A stretch of 64,000 nt of DNA from Xylanimicrobium pachnodae JCM 13526 = NBRC 107786 (lineage in GTDB: Bacteria > Actinomycetota > Actinomycetes > Actinomycetales > Cellulomonadaceae): assembly GCA_001592145.1 (NCBI GenBank), contig BCWJ01000002.1, positions 124,001 to 188,000 on the forward strand, read 5' to 3'. A program made the translations under genes and the position numbers. Below, piece after piece: positions 1-7,562 of this stretch. A model generated the notes under the pieces. That model did no database searches. It was not told the DNA's origin and saw only the letters and a list, made by a program, of their open reading frames with translations. Every line of letters starts with the position of its first letter. Within the stretch, counting starts at the first letter, position 1.

Positions 1-212
1 CGGGCCGCGACCCGGCACAGATCCGCCGCCTGCTCAACGTGGGCGCCCCGACCGGGAGCACGTCGCAGTGGGTCGACGACCTGGTGCGTCTCGCGCTCGA
101 GGACGGCATCGGCACGTTCCTCGCGATGGGCGACGACCCCGACGCCATCCGCGTCTTCGGCCGGGAGGTCGCGCCCGCGGTGCGCGAGGCCGTCGACGCT
201 GAACGCCGGTAG
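1..212 (+). CDS. LLM-class flavin-dependent oxidoreductase, C-terminal fragment
   Basis: The window opens inside this gene; the reading frame begins at base 3 and ends at TAG 210-212. The visible 69 residues contain a stretch reading TSQWVDDLVRLALEDGIGTF followed by a short segment ending FGREVAPAVREAV. This is how bacterial luciferase-like monooxygenases (FMN or F420 dependent) end: a substrate-side helix, a G-[IT]-[DG]-x-F strand, then the last helix with E-[VI]-x-P-x-[VL]-R. The catalytic barrel lies outside the window, so substrate and cofactor cannot be judged. The next gene is 190 bp away behind its own presumed promoter, so the two are probably not one operon. Confidence 0.7.
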   Translation, partial: GRDPAQIRRLLNVGAPTGSTSQWVDDLVRLALEDGIGTFLAMGDDPDAIRVFGREVAPAVREAVDAERR

Positions 213-405
213 GTCCTCGCGGGTCGACGGTGCACCGTCACGAGGTGCCGCGTACCGGGCTCAACATCACGTGTAGTTCACTCAACGCCACGTTGAATCC
301 GTTTTGTCCGAAATCTCCTAGTGTTCGTGACATCAGCGCGACGGCGTGGACCGAGCCGGCTCCCGCCCCGCCCACGATCACAGAGGATCACGCGAGGCAA
401 CCACC
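213..405. promoter_or_regulatory. Intergenic regulatory region with palindrome ahead of the PAS-regulator operon
   Basis: This 193-bp gap contains a perfect inverted repeat at 282-296 (TCAACG-CCA-CGTTGA). It lies about 110 bp upstream of the regulator start, in a locally AT-richer stretch (about 265-320). The position suits an operator for the adjacent regulator or its promoter. That role is inference; no clear -35/-10 pair could be assigned. Confidence 0.4.
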
Positions 406-1107
406 ATGTCCGACCCATCCAGGCACGCCGACGAGGCCCTGATCCACGCCGCACGCGCGCTCGAAGGAGCCCCCGCGAGCCTCGTCATCGACGTGCTCGC
501 GCAGATCGTCGTCCCGCTCGCCGCCGCACTCGACCGCTCCGAGGTGGTCCTCCACGACCTGGCGAGGCTCCCCCACTCGATCGTCGCGATCGGTGGAAGG
601 CTCACGGGGCGCAAGGCAGGCGACCCGGCGACCGACCTGCTTCTGGAGCAGGCGGCGACCGGGAGCTTCGCCACGCGGGTGGGATACCGCTCCCGGCTGA
701 CGGACGGACGCGAGGTCCGCTCGACGACGATGATCGTGCGCGACGGCTCCGGCACCGCCGTCGCCGCCCTGTGCCTCAACTCCGACGTCGGCATCTGGCA
801 GGAGATCGAGCGCATGGCCAGGGCCATGACCGGATCGGGCGAGCACGCCCAGGGCGAGCACTTCGCACGCGACGTCGACGAGCTGGCAGACGTCCTCATC
901 CACCGCGCGATCGACGCCCAGGGCCTGCCCGTCGACCTCATGCACAAGGAGCACAAGCTCGACGTCGTGCGCCGCGTCAAGGCGGGCGGCATGTTCCTCC
1001 TGCGCGACGCCGCCGAGTCCGTCGCCCGCGAGCTCGGTGTCACCCGGTTCACGATCTACAACTACCTCAAGGAGATCGAAGGCCGCGTCGAGGGCGAGGG
1101 CCGGTGA
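406..1107 (+). CDS. YheO/DauR-type PAS transcriptional regulator
   Basis: The 233-residue product matches the YheO-like PAS regulator layout. An N-terminal ligand-sensing PAS-like domain occupies about residues 25-135 (with VLHDLARLPHSIVAIGG and later AALCLNSDVG). A C-terminal DauR-type HTH lies at about 195-225 (SVARELGVTRFTIYNYLKEIE). Family members such as DauR regulate D-amino-acid catabolism genes. The start at ATG 406 is preferred over an in-frame ATG at 346 because a GAGGCAA ribosome-binding site lies about 10 nt before it and conserved sequence begins soon after. The stop overlaps the next gene in a GTGA, so regulator and aminotransferase are translationally coupled. It probably controls its own operon; the ligand is unknown. 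Confidence 0.85.
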   Translation: MSDPSRHADEALIHAARALEGAPASLVIDVLAQIVVPLAAALDRSEVVLHDLARLPHSIVAIGGRLTGRKAGDPATDLLLEQAATGSFATRVGYRSRLTDGREVRSTTMIVRDGSGTAVAALCLNSDVGIWQEIERMARAMTGSGEHAQGEHFARDVDELADVLIHRAIDAQGLPVDLMHKEHKLDVVRRVKAGGMFLLRDAAESVARELGVTRFTIYNYLKEIEGRVEGEGR

Positions 1108-2252
1108 GCCTGCTCGTCCCCGCCACGCGTCACGACATCGCGTCCGTCCGGTGGGACGACGCCGTCCGGGCCTGCGGACCCGACGTCGTCGCCCTCTCGG
1201 TGGCCGACATGGACTTCCGCGCCCCCCAGGCCGTCATCGATGCCGTGGTGGAACGGGCCGCGACGGGCGCGTACCGCTACACCTACACGACCGACGACGT
1301 CGCTCGGTCGGTGTGCGACTGGTTCGGCGCCCGGCACGGCTGGCCCATCACCCCCGACGAGGTGGTCAGCGTCGGCCGGGTCGTCGAGTCCATGCCCGCC
1401 ATCCTGCGCGACCTGCTGCCCACCGGGGCCCGCGTCATCGTGCCCCAGCCCGCGTACGGACCCATCCCGGCCGCCGTCCGGGCGGCAGGCTGCCAGGTCG
1501 TCGACTGGCCGCTGCAGCTCGACGGCGCCCGCTACGAGCACGACCTCGCCACCCTCGAGACCCTGTGCGTGGACGCCTCCGCGATCGTCCTGACGAACCC
1601 GCACAACCCGACCGGGCGCGTGTGGCGCCCGTCCGAGCTGGGCGCGCTCACCAGGATCGCCGCCGAGGCGGGCCTGTACGTGATGTCCGACGAGGTCCAC
1701 GCGGACATCCTTCTCGGGGACGCGCGGTTCACCTCGGCTCTGCAGGCGACGCCGGACCCGGCGCGCACGCTGTCCTTCACCTCTCCCGGCAAGTCCTTCA
1801 ACCTGGCCGGACTCGAGACCGTCAACATCGTCGTCCCGGACACCGCGCTGCGCTCACGCGTCCGGCACGCCGTCGAGAACGCCGGCTGCCGCAACCCCCG
1901 CTTCTTCGCGGGCGTCGCCACCGCTGCCGCCTACCGCGAGGGGGCCGCCTGGCTCGACGAGCTGCGCGGACTCGTCGGCCACCACCTCGACGTGCTCCGC
2001 GACGCGCTCACCGCCATGCACCCCGCCGTCCGCCTGGTCGAGCCCGAGGGCACCTTCCTCGCCTGGATCGACCTGCGCGACCTGCACGTCCCCGACGCGG
2101 CGATCGCCGCACGGCTCGCAGCAGCAGGTCTCGTCCTCAGCGGCGGCCCGTCGTTCGGCCCAGCCGGCAGCGGGTTCGTCCGGATGAACCTCGCCGCACC
2201 GTCCGCCCTCGTCACCGAGGGGATCCGGCGGCTCGTCACCGCGTGGGCCTGA
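1104..2252 (+). CDS. MalY/PatB-like PLP-dependent C-S lyase/aminotransferase
   Basis: A 382-residue fold-type I PLP enzyme. Visible motifs are ALSVADMDF near the N-terminus (MalY/PatB signature), NPHNPTGR around residue 170, SDEVHADIL around 200 (the PLP-contacting Asp), and SPGKSFNLAGL with the Schiff-base Lys230. This subgroup includes cystathionine beta-lyases and aminotransferases, so a role in cleaving C-S bonds of sulfur amino acids is likely but not proven. The start is GTG 1104, inside the GTGA overlap with the upstream regulator; a longer upstream frame is only the shadow of that gene. The next gene, an NhaC antiporter, follows after 127 bp on the same strand, which suggests transport of a substrate, product or counter-ion. 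Confidence 0.88.
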   Translation: MSLLVPATRHDIASVRWDDAVRACGPDVVALSVADMDFRAPQAVIDAVVERAATGAYRYTYTTDDVARSVCDWFGARHGWPITPDEVVSVGRVVESMPAILRDLLPTGARVIVPQPAYGPIPAAVRAAGCQVVDWPLQLDGARYEHDLATLETLCVDASAIVLTNPHNPTGRVWRPSELGALTRIAAEAGLYVMSDEVHADILLGDARFTSALQATPDPARTLSFTSPGKSFNLAGLETVNIVVPDTALRSRVRHAVENAGCRNPRFFAGVATAAAYREGAAWLDELRGLVGHHLDVLRDALTAMHPAVRLVEPEGTFLAWIDLRDLHVPDAAIAARLAAAGLVLSGGPSFGPAGSGFVRMNLAAPSALVTEGIRRLVTAWA

Positions 2253-2379
2253 CCCGGCTCACCGGACCTGAGCATCCACCCGACCTGAACGGGCGCACGC
2301 CCACCACAGGACCCGGCGCGGGACCACGAGGCTCGCGTCGCTACCCCACCGCGCCATGACACCACGGAGGAGACCCGAA

Positions 2380-3864
2380 ATGCGGCCAAAGAAGGCCCCG
2401 TCACTCACGCTCGCGCTGGCCCCGATCGTCGCGATGTTCGCCCTCATGGGCATCGGCTCGGTCGGCCTCGGCCTCCCGGCAGAAGCCATGCTCATCGCCT
2501 CCGGCATCATCGCGGGCGTCGTCGCGTGGTCGCTCGGCCACCGGTACCACGAGATGATCGCCGTCATCGCCGAGAAGATCGCCAAGGTCATGCCCGCCCT
2601 GCTCATCCTCGTCACGGTGGGCATGCTGATCGGCTCATGGATGGCAGGCGGCACGATCCCGATGCTCATCTACTACGGCCTGGAGGTCGTCTCGCCGCAG
2701 TACATCTACATCACCGCCCTGGTCGTGACGTCGATCGTCGCCATCTGCACCGGGACGTCCTGGGGTTCGGCCGGGACCATCGGCGTCGCGTTCATGGGCG
2801 TCGCGCTGGGCCTACCCGGCGTGAACGTCGCCATCGTCGCGGGCGCCGTCATCTCCGGTGCCTACTTCGGCGACAAGCTCTCGCCGCTGTCGGACTCGAC
2901 CAACCTTGCCGCGGCGGTCACGCGCGTCGACCTCTTCGCCCACATCCGCCACCTCCTGTGGACGACCGTGCCCTCGTGGGCGATCGCCGCCGTCGTCACG
3001 CTGGTCGCCGGCCTGGTGCTGTACACCCCGACGACCCCGGGCGGGTCCGACCAGGTGGCCGCCATCAACGGCGCGTTGTCCTCCGCGTTCACCTGGAACC
3101 CGCTGCTGCTGGTACCGGTCGTGATCATCATCGTGGGGTCGATGCGCAAGATGCCCACCATCCCCGTCATGATCACGTCGTCCGCCGTCGCGATGGTCAA
3201 CGCGATCACCCTGCAGGGCTTCTCGGCGGCCGACACGTTCAACGCCGCGGTCACCGGCTTCTCGACCGACATGCTCGGCGACGGGTTCGACCTCGGGCCG
3301 GCCGCGAGCGACATCATGAGGCTCCTCAACCGCGGGGGCATGGCGTCCATGATGAGCACCCTGCTCATCGCGTTCTGCGCCCTGTGCTTCGCCGGGATCC
3401 TGTCGTGCATGGGATCGCTCGACGTCATCGTCGGGAACCTGCTCAGGGTCGTCAAGAGCACCGGCTCGCTCATCGTCGCAACGATCGCGACCGGCGCCCT
3501 GACCATCGCGACCACCTGCAACGGCCAGGTCTCGGTGCTCCTGCCCGGGGAGCTGCTGCGCCCCGCTTATATCCGCCGCGGTCTGCACCCGAAGAACCTC
3601 GGCCGCACCGTCGAGGACGCCGGGACGATCATCGAGCCGATCCTCCCCTGGACCGCGGCAGGCGCCTATATGGCCGCGACCCTGGGCGTCGCCACGATCG
3701 CGTACCTGCCGTGGGCCACGCTGTGCTGGACCGGGATCATCTTCGCCACCCTGTGGGGCTTCACCGGCATCGGCATCCAGCGCCTCACCCCCGATGAGCA
3801 GGCGCGCATGCTCGCCGAGCTCGACGAGGAGGACTCGGTCAGCGTCGCCGCCGTCGGCGCCTGA
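2380..3864 (+). CDS. nhaC: NhaC-family Na+/H+ antiporter
   Basis: The product is 494 residues with about 11-12 hydrophobic segments and belongs to the NhaC family of the ion-transporter superfamily. The hallmark GAYFGDKLSPLSDSTNL lies at about 160-177 and a matching second-half motif, DAGTIIEPILPWTAAGAY, near the C-terminus. Family members exchange Na+ for H+ or, as in MleN, organic anions. ATG 2380 is chosen because GGAGGAG sits 8 nt upstream; an ATG nine codons earlier lacks a site. The position behind a PLP lyase and PAS regulator suggests it may carry an amino- or organic-acid rather than only regulate pH; this is inference. Strong hairpins follow the stop. Confidence 0.88.
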   Translation: MRPKKAPSLTLALAPIVAMFALMGIGSVGLGLPAEAMLIASGIIAGVVAWSLGHRYHEMIAVIAEKIAKVMPALLILVTVGMLIGSWMAGGTIPMLIYYGLEVVSPQYIYITALVVTSIVAICTGTSWGSAGTIGVAFMGVALGLPGVNVAIVAGAVISGAYFGDKLSPLSDSTNLAAAVTRVDLFAHIRHLLWTTVPSWAIAAVVTLVAGLVLYTPTTPGGSDQVAAINGALSSAFTWNPLLLVPVVIIIVGSMRKMPTIPVMITSSAVAMVNAITLQGFSAADTFNAAVTGFSTDMLGDGFDLGPAASDIMRLLNRGGMASMMSTLLIAFCALCFAGILSCMGSLDVIVGNLLRVVKSTGSLIVATIATGALTIATTCNGQVSVLLPGELLRPAYIRRGLHPKNLGRTVEDAGTIIEPILPWTAAGAYMAATLGVATIAYLPWATLCWTGIIFATLWGFTGIGIQRLTPDEQARMLAELDEEDSVSVAAVGA

Positions 3865-3879
3865 CGCGAGAACCCACGG

Positions 3880-3921
3880 GCGAGCCCCCGCCGCCGCCCA
3901 CAGGCGGTTGCGGGGGCTCGC
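3880..3921 (+). terminator. Rho-independent-like hairpin after nhaC
   Basis: A perfect 12-bp stem (GCGAGCCCCCGC 3880-3891 with its complement 3910-3921) and an 18-nt loop begin 15 bp after the nhaC stop. No U-tract follows, which is common in actinobacteria. Confidence 0.7.
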
Positions 3922-3952
3922 GCGCGGTGACGCCCGCGGGCGTCACCGCGCG
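3921..3952. terminator. Perfect 32-bp palindrome between convergent genes
   Basis: Arms 3921-3935 and 3938-3952 (CGCGCGGTGACGCCC and its exact complement) are separated by 2 nt. The palindrome abuts the nhaC terminator and spans the stop codon (3943-3945) of the leftward DUF2180 gene. It could end transcription from both sides. It shares base 3921 with the preceding hairpin, so the two structures touch. Confidence 0.6.
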
Positions 3953-4185
3953 TCGAGCAGCGCCGCCTCCGGGAGCGCGTCCTGGACCACGTACGCGGGA
4001 GCGCACGCGCTGCAGAAGAGCCGCCGGCCCGGCAGGCGGCGCGACGCCGGGTTGCCGACGCTGACGACCGGCTCCTCCTGGTGGCCCGTCAGCGTGTGCT
4101 GCAGACACAGGCCGGCGCCGCAGCTCACACAGATCGCCACCGCCGACGTCGTCGCCATCTCATCGGTGCACTCGAAACACTGCAC
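3943..4185 (-). CDS. DUF2180 zinc-ribbon-like small protein
   Basis: An 80-residue cysteine-rich protein with CFEC at the very N-terminus, CVSCGAGLC in the middle and a late CSAC. Paired CxxC knuckles with LQHTLTGHQE between them match DUF2180, a family of small putative metal-binding proteins in archaea and actinobacteria with no known function. GTG 4185 is preferred because AGGGGGC lies 5 nt upstream and the first CxxC follows at once; an in-frame GTG at 4224 would add 13 residues without a ribosome site. It is convergent with nhaC and its last codons lie inside a 32-bp palindrome. Confidence 0.75.
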   Translation of the reverse strand: MQCFECTDEMATTSAVAICVSCGAGLCLQHTLTGHQEEPVVSVGNPASRRLPGRRLFCSACAPAYVVQDALPEAALLDAR

Positions 4186-4308
4186 GGCCGCCCCCTGGTG
4201 GTCCCGTCCGGATGAAGCGCTCACCGTAGCCGGGTGGCCGCGTCTGACTGCCGGGTGGCGCTGGGTGCTCGTCTCCGCATCGACGGACCACCGCCGTGTC
4301 CCGGCCGG

Positions 4309-5127
4309 TCACGCCTTGCGCATGTAGGCGCGCACGGCCAGCGGGGCGAAGATCGCCGCGATGCCGACGGCGCCCAGCAGCGTCCACCCGACGTCGGCCC
4401 CGAAGACGCCGTCGTTCGCGAGCTCGCGGATCGCGGTGATCAGGTGGGACAGCGGGTTCCACTCGGCCACGACCCGCAGCCAGTCGGGCAGGGTCTGCGT
4501 GGGGACGAACGCGTTCGACAGGAACGTCAGCGGCATCATGATGAGCATCGCGATGCCCTGCACGGTGCCCGCGGTGCGCGCCGTGACGCCGAGCAGGGCC
4601 CAGCACCAGCTCAGGGACCACGCCGTGAGGATGACGAGCAGCCCGGCCAGCACGATGGCCCCGCCGCCGCCCGGGCGCCACCCGATCATGACGCCGACGA
4701 GCATCGTCAGCACCGTCAGGACGGCGTAGCGGATGGTGTCGGTGAGCAGCGCCCCGGCCAGCGGCGCGATGCGGGCCATGGGCAGGGACCGGAACCGGTC
4801 GAAGACGCCGGTGTCCATGTCCTCACGCAGCTGGGTTCCCGTGACCACGGACGCCTGCACGACTCCCTGCACGATGATCGCGGGGATGAGGGCGGGCAGG
4901 TAGTCGGTGACGCTCCCGGCGATCGCCCCACCGAACAGGTAGGCGAACATGAACGTGAACAGGAACGGCATCACGAGCACGTCGGCCCACTGCTCGGGGG
5001 TGCGGCGCAGCCGGAGCAGGGCCCGGTAGGCCATCGTCAGGGTGTGGGACAGGGTCTCGCGCGGCCCGACGTGCCGGGAGAGCTGTGCCGGGAAGACGGC
5101 GGGCTGGGTCTCGATGATCGCGCTCAC
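4309..5127 (-). CDS. ABC-2 type transporter permease, DrrB-like
   Basis: The 272-residue product is an ABC-2 membrane subunit of the daunorubicin-resistance (DrrB) type. It has about six hydrophobic segments, and the conserved loop REDMDTGVFDRFRSLPMAR sits about residues 95-115. The late segment ending LVVAEWNPLSHLITAIREL is also typical. Such permeases pair with DrrA-like ATPases to export drugs or lipids. The start is GTG 5127, which overlaps the ATPase stop in GTGA; a longer open frame upstream is a shadow of the ATPase. The two therefore form one coupled transporter operon read leftward. The substrate is unknown. Confidence 0.88.
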   Translation of the reverse strand: MSAIIETQPAVFPAQLSRHVGPRETLSHTLTMAYRALLRLRRTPEQWADVLVMPFLFTFMFAYLFGGAIAGSVTDYLPALIPAIIVQGVVQASVVTGTQLREDMDTGVFDRFRSLPMARIAPLAGALLTDTIRYAVLTVLTMLVGVMIGWRPGGGGAIVLAGLLVILTAWSLSWCWALLGVTARTAGTVQGIAMLIMMPLTFLSNAFVPTQTLPDWLRVVAEWNPLSHLITAIRELANDGVFGADVGWTLLGAVGIAAIFAPLAVRAYMRKA

Positions 5128-6119
5128 GCCGCGACCTCCTCGGTCTCGTGCTCGGCGGACGCGGCGTCGTCGGTCGCGTGGCCGGTGATGGTCAGGAACA
5201 CCTCGTCGAGGGTGGGCTTGGTGACACTCACCTCGGCCAGGGGGATGCCGCGCTCGCGCAGGGCGAGCAGCAGGTCGGTGACGCGGTCGGGGTCCCCCAT
5301 GGGTGCCGTGATGCGGGCCGCCTCGGGGGTGGCCGTGGCGCTCACGCCCAGCACCTGCTCGATGACGGTGAGGGCCACGGCCGTCTGCGCCGTGTCGGCC
5401 AGCCGGAGCTGGAGGGCGGCCGTGCCGACGGACGACTTGAGCTCGTCGGCGGTGCCCTCGGCCACGACCCTGCCGCGGTCGATGACGGCGATCCGGTCGG
5501 CGAGCTGGTCGGCCTCGTCGAGGTACTGCGTCGTGAGCAGCACGGTCGACCCGCCTGCCACCAGACCCCTGATGACGTCCCACATCTGCCCGCGGGTGCG
5601 CGGGTCGAGCCCCGTGGTGGGCTCGTCGAGGAAGATCAGCGGCGGGTGCGCGATCAGGCTCGACGCGAGGTCCAGGCGGCGGCGCATCCCGCCGGAGTAC
5701 TTGCCCACGGGCCGCTTGGCCGCCTCGGCGAGCCCGAACGCCTCCAGCAGCTCGCGCCCCTTGAGCTTCGCGGCGCGGTGGGACAGGCCCAGCAGGCGAC
5801 CGAAGACGATCATGTTCTCGATGCCCGAGACCTTCTCGTCGACGCTCGCGTACTGGCCGGTGACCCCGATGAGCTGGCGCACGGTATGGGGCTCGCCGAC
5901 GACGTCGTGCCCGAAGATGCGGGCGTTGCCGCCGTCGGGCCTCAGCAGCGTGGCGAGCATGGAGATGGTGGTGGTCTTCCCGGCACCGTTCGGGCCCAGG
6001 ACCCCGTAGACGGTGCCGGTGTCCACGCGCAGGTCGACGCCGTCGACGGCGCGGTTCGTGCCGAAGACCTTGACGAGGCCGTCGGCCTCGATCGCCCGGT
6101 CGGGCAGGGTGGATGGCAT
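5124..6119 (-). CDS. ABC transporter ATP-binding protein, DrrA-like
   Basis: A 331-residue ATPase with Walker A GPNGAGKTT (42-50), the Q-loop segment GVTGQYASVDE (about 86-95), ABC signature YSGGMRRRLD (141-150) and Walker B LIFLDEPTTGLD (161-172). The sequence after about residue 235 is the C-terminal domain typical of DrrA/NodI-type exporters. ATG 6119 has an AAGGGGA site about 7 nt upstream. It is the partner of the overlapping DrrB-like permease. Upstream, 95 bp away, is the Clp-N gene on the same strand, so the HTH/Clp-N pair and the exporter could be one transcript, though a separate promoter in the gap is equally possible. Confidence 0.9.
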   Translation of the reverse strand: MPSTLPDRAIEADGLVKVFGTNRAVDGVDLRVDTGTVYGVLGPNGAGKTTTISMLATLLRPDGGNARIFGHDVVGEPHTVRQLIGVTGQYASVDEKVSGIENMIVFGRLLGLSHRAAKLKGRELLEAFGLAEAAKRPVGKYSGGMRRRLDLASSLIAHPPLIFLDEPTTGLDPRTRGQMWDVIRGLVAGGSTVLLTTQYLDEADQLADRIAVIDRGRVVAEGTADELKSSVGTAALQLRLADTAQTAVALTVIEQVLGVSATATPEAARITAPMGDPDRVTDLLLALRERGIPLAEVSVTKPTLDEVFLTITGHATDDAASAEHETEEVAA

Positions 6120-6214
6120 GACGAATCCCCTTTTCAGGCATGGGTGTACCCCGTCACGAGCGCGGCATGGGTTCTAAGCGGGTCGGTGGCGCGGTCACGC
6201 GCCGGGCGAGCAGG

Positions 6215-6751
6215 TCAGCTCGACGTGGCGGCGCCCTGGGTGAGCGCCGCGAGCAGTGCGTGCCGGTCGAAGCCGGCCTGAACGAGAGCACGCGGCACGG
6301 TGCCGAGCTCCGCGGAGACGATGGCGGCGAGGAAGTCGGCGGCGCCCGGACGCTGGGCGCGCCCCCGACGGCCCCGGAACGTGCGCACCCCGCGCTCCCA
6401 GACGTCCTTGGCCGACGCACCGAACCGCGGCTGGCGAGCCACCCGGGTCGCGGTCAGGCGCGACGGGTCGGGCAGGGTGATGCCGATGGCGGCCAGCGTC
6501 CGGGCACGCTCGGACTTGAGCGCGGCGTCGAACGCCTCGTAGGTGAGGCCCGCGCTCGCGAGCGCCTGCGTCGCAGCGTTGGTGCGGTCGAAGAGGAAGG
6601 CGAGCAGCAGGTGCTCAGCCTCGATCGCGGCCGAGCCGCGGTTGGACGCCTCGACGGTCGCGACGCCGATGGCGGAGCGCAGATCGACGCGGAACGCCTG
6701 GTCCTCGAACGGGTTGGACCGGGGGTTGGGCCGGCCCTGGTGCTCAACCAT
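6215..6751 (-). CDS. Clp N-terminal-domain-only protein
   Basis: A 178-residue protein made of two Clp_N-like repeats without any AAA+ ATPase domain. Repeat one contains AEHLLLAFLFD with LASAGLTYEAFDAAL; repeat two contains AADFLAAIVSAE with LVQAGFDRHALLAAL. In ClpA/ClpC this domain binds adaptors and substrates. Stand-alone versions are common in actinobacteria but their job is not established; acting as an adaptor or decoy for ClpC is inference. Its start overlaps the stop of the upstream HTH gene by 8 nt, so the two are coupled. The unit lies behind twin palindromes, and a DrrAB-like exporter follows. Confidence 0.8.
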   Translation of the reverse strand: MVEHQGRPNPRSNPFEDQAFRVDLRSAIGVATVEASNRGSAAIEAEHLLLAFLFDRTNAATQALASAGLTYEAFDAALKSERARTLAAIGITLPDPSRLTATRVARQPRFGASAKDVWERGVRTFRGRRGRAQRPGAADFLAAIVSAELGTVPRALVQAGFDRHALLAALTQGAATSS

Positions 6752-6980
6752 TGCGCCTCCTGAGGTCGATGCCGGCCTGCTCGACGCGGCGCAGGTGCTT
6801 CTTGTGGACGGCCTGGCGGGTGACGCCGAGCGCGGCGGCCACCTGGGCCCAGGACCAGCCCTCGCGCAGGGCGCGCTCGACGCCGGCGTCCTCGAGCTGG
6901 TCCGCCAGCTCGCGCAGCGCGACGACGGCCGCCAGGTCGTCGGCGATCCCCCCTGTGGGTGAGGGCGCTTCCGGGGTCAT
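6744..6980 (-). CDS. Small helix-turn-helix protein
   Basis: The 78-residue product has one recognisable HTH at about 43-66 (SWAQVAAALGVTRQAVHKKH), resembling sigma-70 region 4 or Homeodomain-like folds, after a helical lead of about 25 residues. The short basic tail ends DLRRRNG. ATG 6980 is taken as start; another in-frame ATG at 6992 falls inside the first palindrome. Neither has a good ribosome site, so the mRNA may be leaderless. It overlaps the Clp-N gene by 8 nt. The palindromes directly upstream suggest autoregulation by this protein, with Clp-N as a regulatory partner or target; this is inference. Confidence 0.75.
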   Translation of the reverse strand: MTPEAPSPTGGIADDLAAVVALRELADQLEDAGVERALREGWSWAQVAAALGVTRQAVHKKHLRRVEQAGIDLRRRNG

Positions 6981-6982
6981 GC

Positions 6983-7028
6983 AAGCAACCATAGTTGCTT
7001 ATTCACCAGATAAGCAACCCTGGTTGCT
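6983..7028 (-). promoter_or_regulatory. Twin palindromic operators of the HTH/Clp-N module
   Basis: Two near-identical inverted repeats lie just upstream of the HTH gene: 6983-7000 (AAGCAAC-CATA-GTTGCTT) and 7013-7028 (AGCAACC-CT-GGTTGCT). Their centres are 29 bp apart, close to three helical turns, so dimers bound to both would sit on one face of the DNA. The sites lie within 50 bp of the start, where a promoter is expected. They also begin 12 bp from the stop of the dinB-like gene. Confidence 0.75.
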
Positions 7029-7040
7029 AAGACGTGCCCC

Positions 7041-7538
7041 TCAGCTCGCGGCTCCCCCGGCGCGGACCTGCTCGCGCAGGATGTCGGCGTGCCCGCAGTG
7101 CTGCGCCAGCTCGGCCACCATGTGCAGGTACACCCACCTCAGCGGGAGCGGGCCACGCCGGTTGCCGGTGACGACGTCGTCCAGGTCCATCCCCGCCACC
7201 GCACGCCGGGACGCCGCGCACGCCGCCGCGTAGTCCGCCAGGACGGAGGCGACCGTGTCCTCCTCCGTGAGAACGAACGACTCATCAGGCGTCGCGGGGA
7301 TGCCGATCTCGGCGCGTGAGCGGCCCATGACGGCCTCGTCGAACCAGACCTTTTCGACGAACACAGCGTGCTTGACCAGGCCCAGCAACGTCGTCCTCGA
7401 CGGGACCAGACGCCGCCGCACCTGCTCCTCGGACAGCCCGTCCAGCGACGCGGCGAGCAGCGCACGGTAGTCGTCCACGACGATCGGGAGCTGGTCGTCG
7501 ATCGGGAGGAAGAACGTCTCGGGGTCCAGGCGGTGCAC
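7041..7538 (-). CDS. DinB-family (DUF664-like) protein
   Basis: A 165-residue four-helix protein of the DinB/YfiT superfamily. It has SLDGLSEEQVRRRLVPSRTT near residue 30, KHAVFVEKVWF (about 56-66) and the C-terminal HMVAELAQHCGHADILRE. Histidines in these segments correspond to the family's metal ligands. Actinobacterial members include mycothiol-dependent transferases, so thiol-linked detoxification is possible but not shown. It starts 24 nt after the permease stop on the same strand and may be the last gene of the iron-uptake operon. The start at 7538 follows from the conserved N-terminus. Confidence 0.8.
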   Translation of the reverse strand: MHRLDPETFFLPIDDQLPIVVDDYRALLAASLDGLSEEQVRRRLVPSRTTLLGLVKHAVFVEKVWFDEAVMGRSRAEIGIPATPDESFVLTEEDTVASVLADYAAACAASRRAVAGMDLDDVVTGNRRGPLPLRWVYLHMVAELAQHCGHADILREQVRAGGAAS

Positions 7539-7562
7539 GGTCCGACCGTACGGTGCCGCCCC

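Noticed and set aside
321-2359. Two long open frames (643 and 440 codons) overlapping the first operon
   Set aside because: They are Arg/Pro-rich alternate-frame readings over the PAS regulator and PLP enzyme. Only the part of the first frame after GTG 1104 matches a family.
4234-6281. Long plus-strand open frames opposite the DrrAB-like genes
   Set aside because: The minus strand carries complete Walker motifs and ABC-2 sequence. The plus frames are high-GC mirror frames without ribosome sites.
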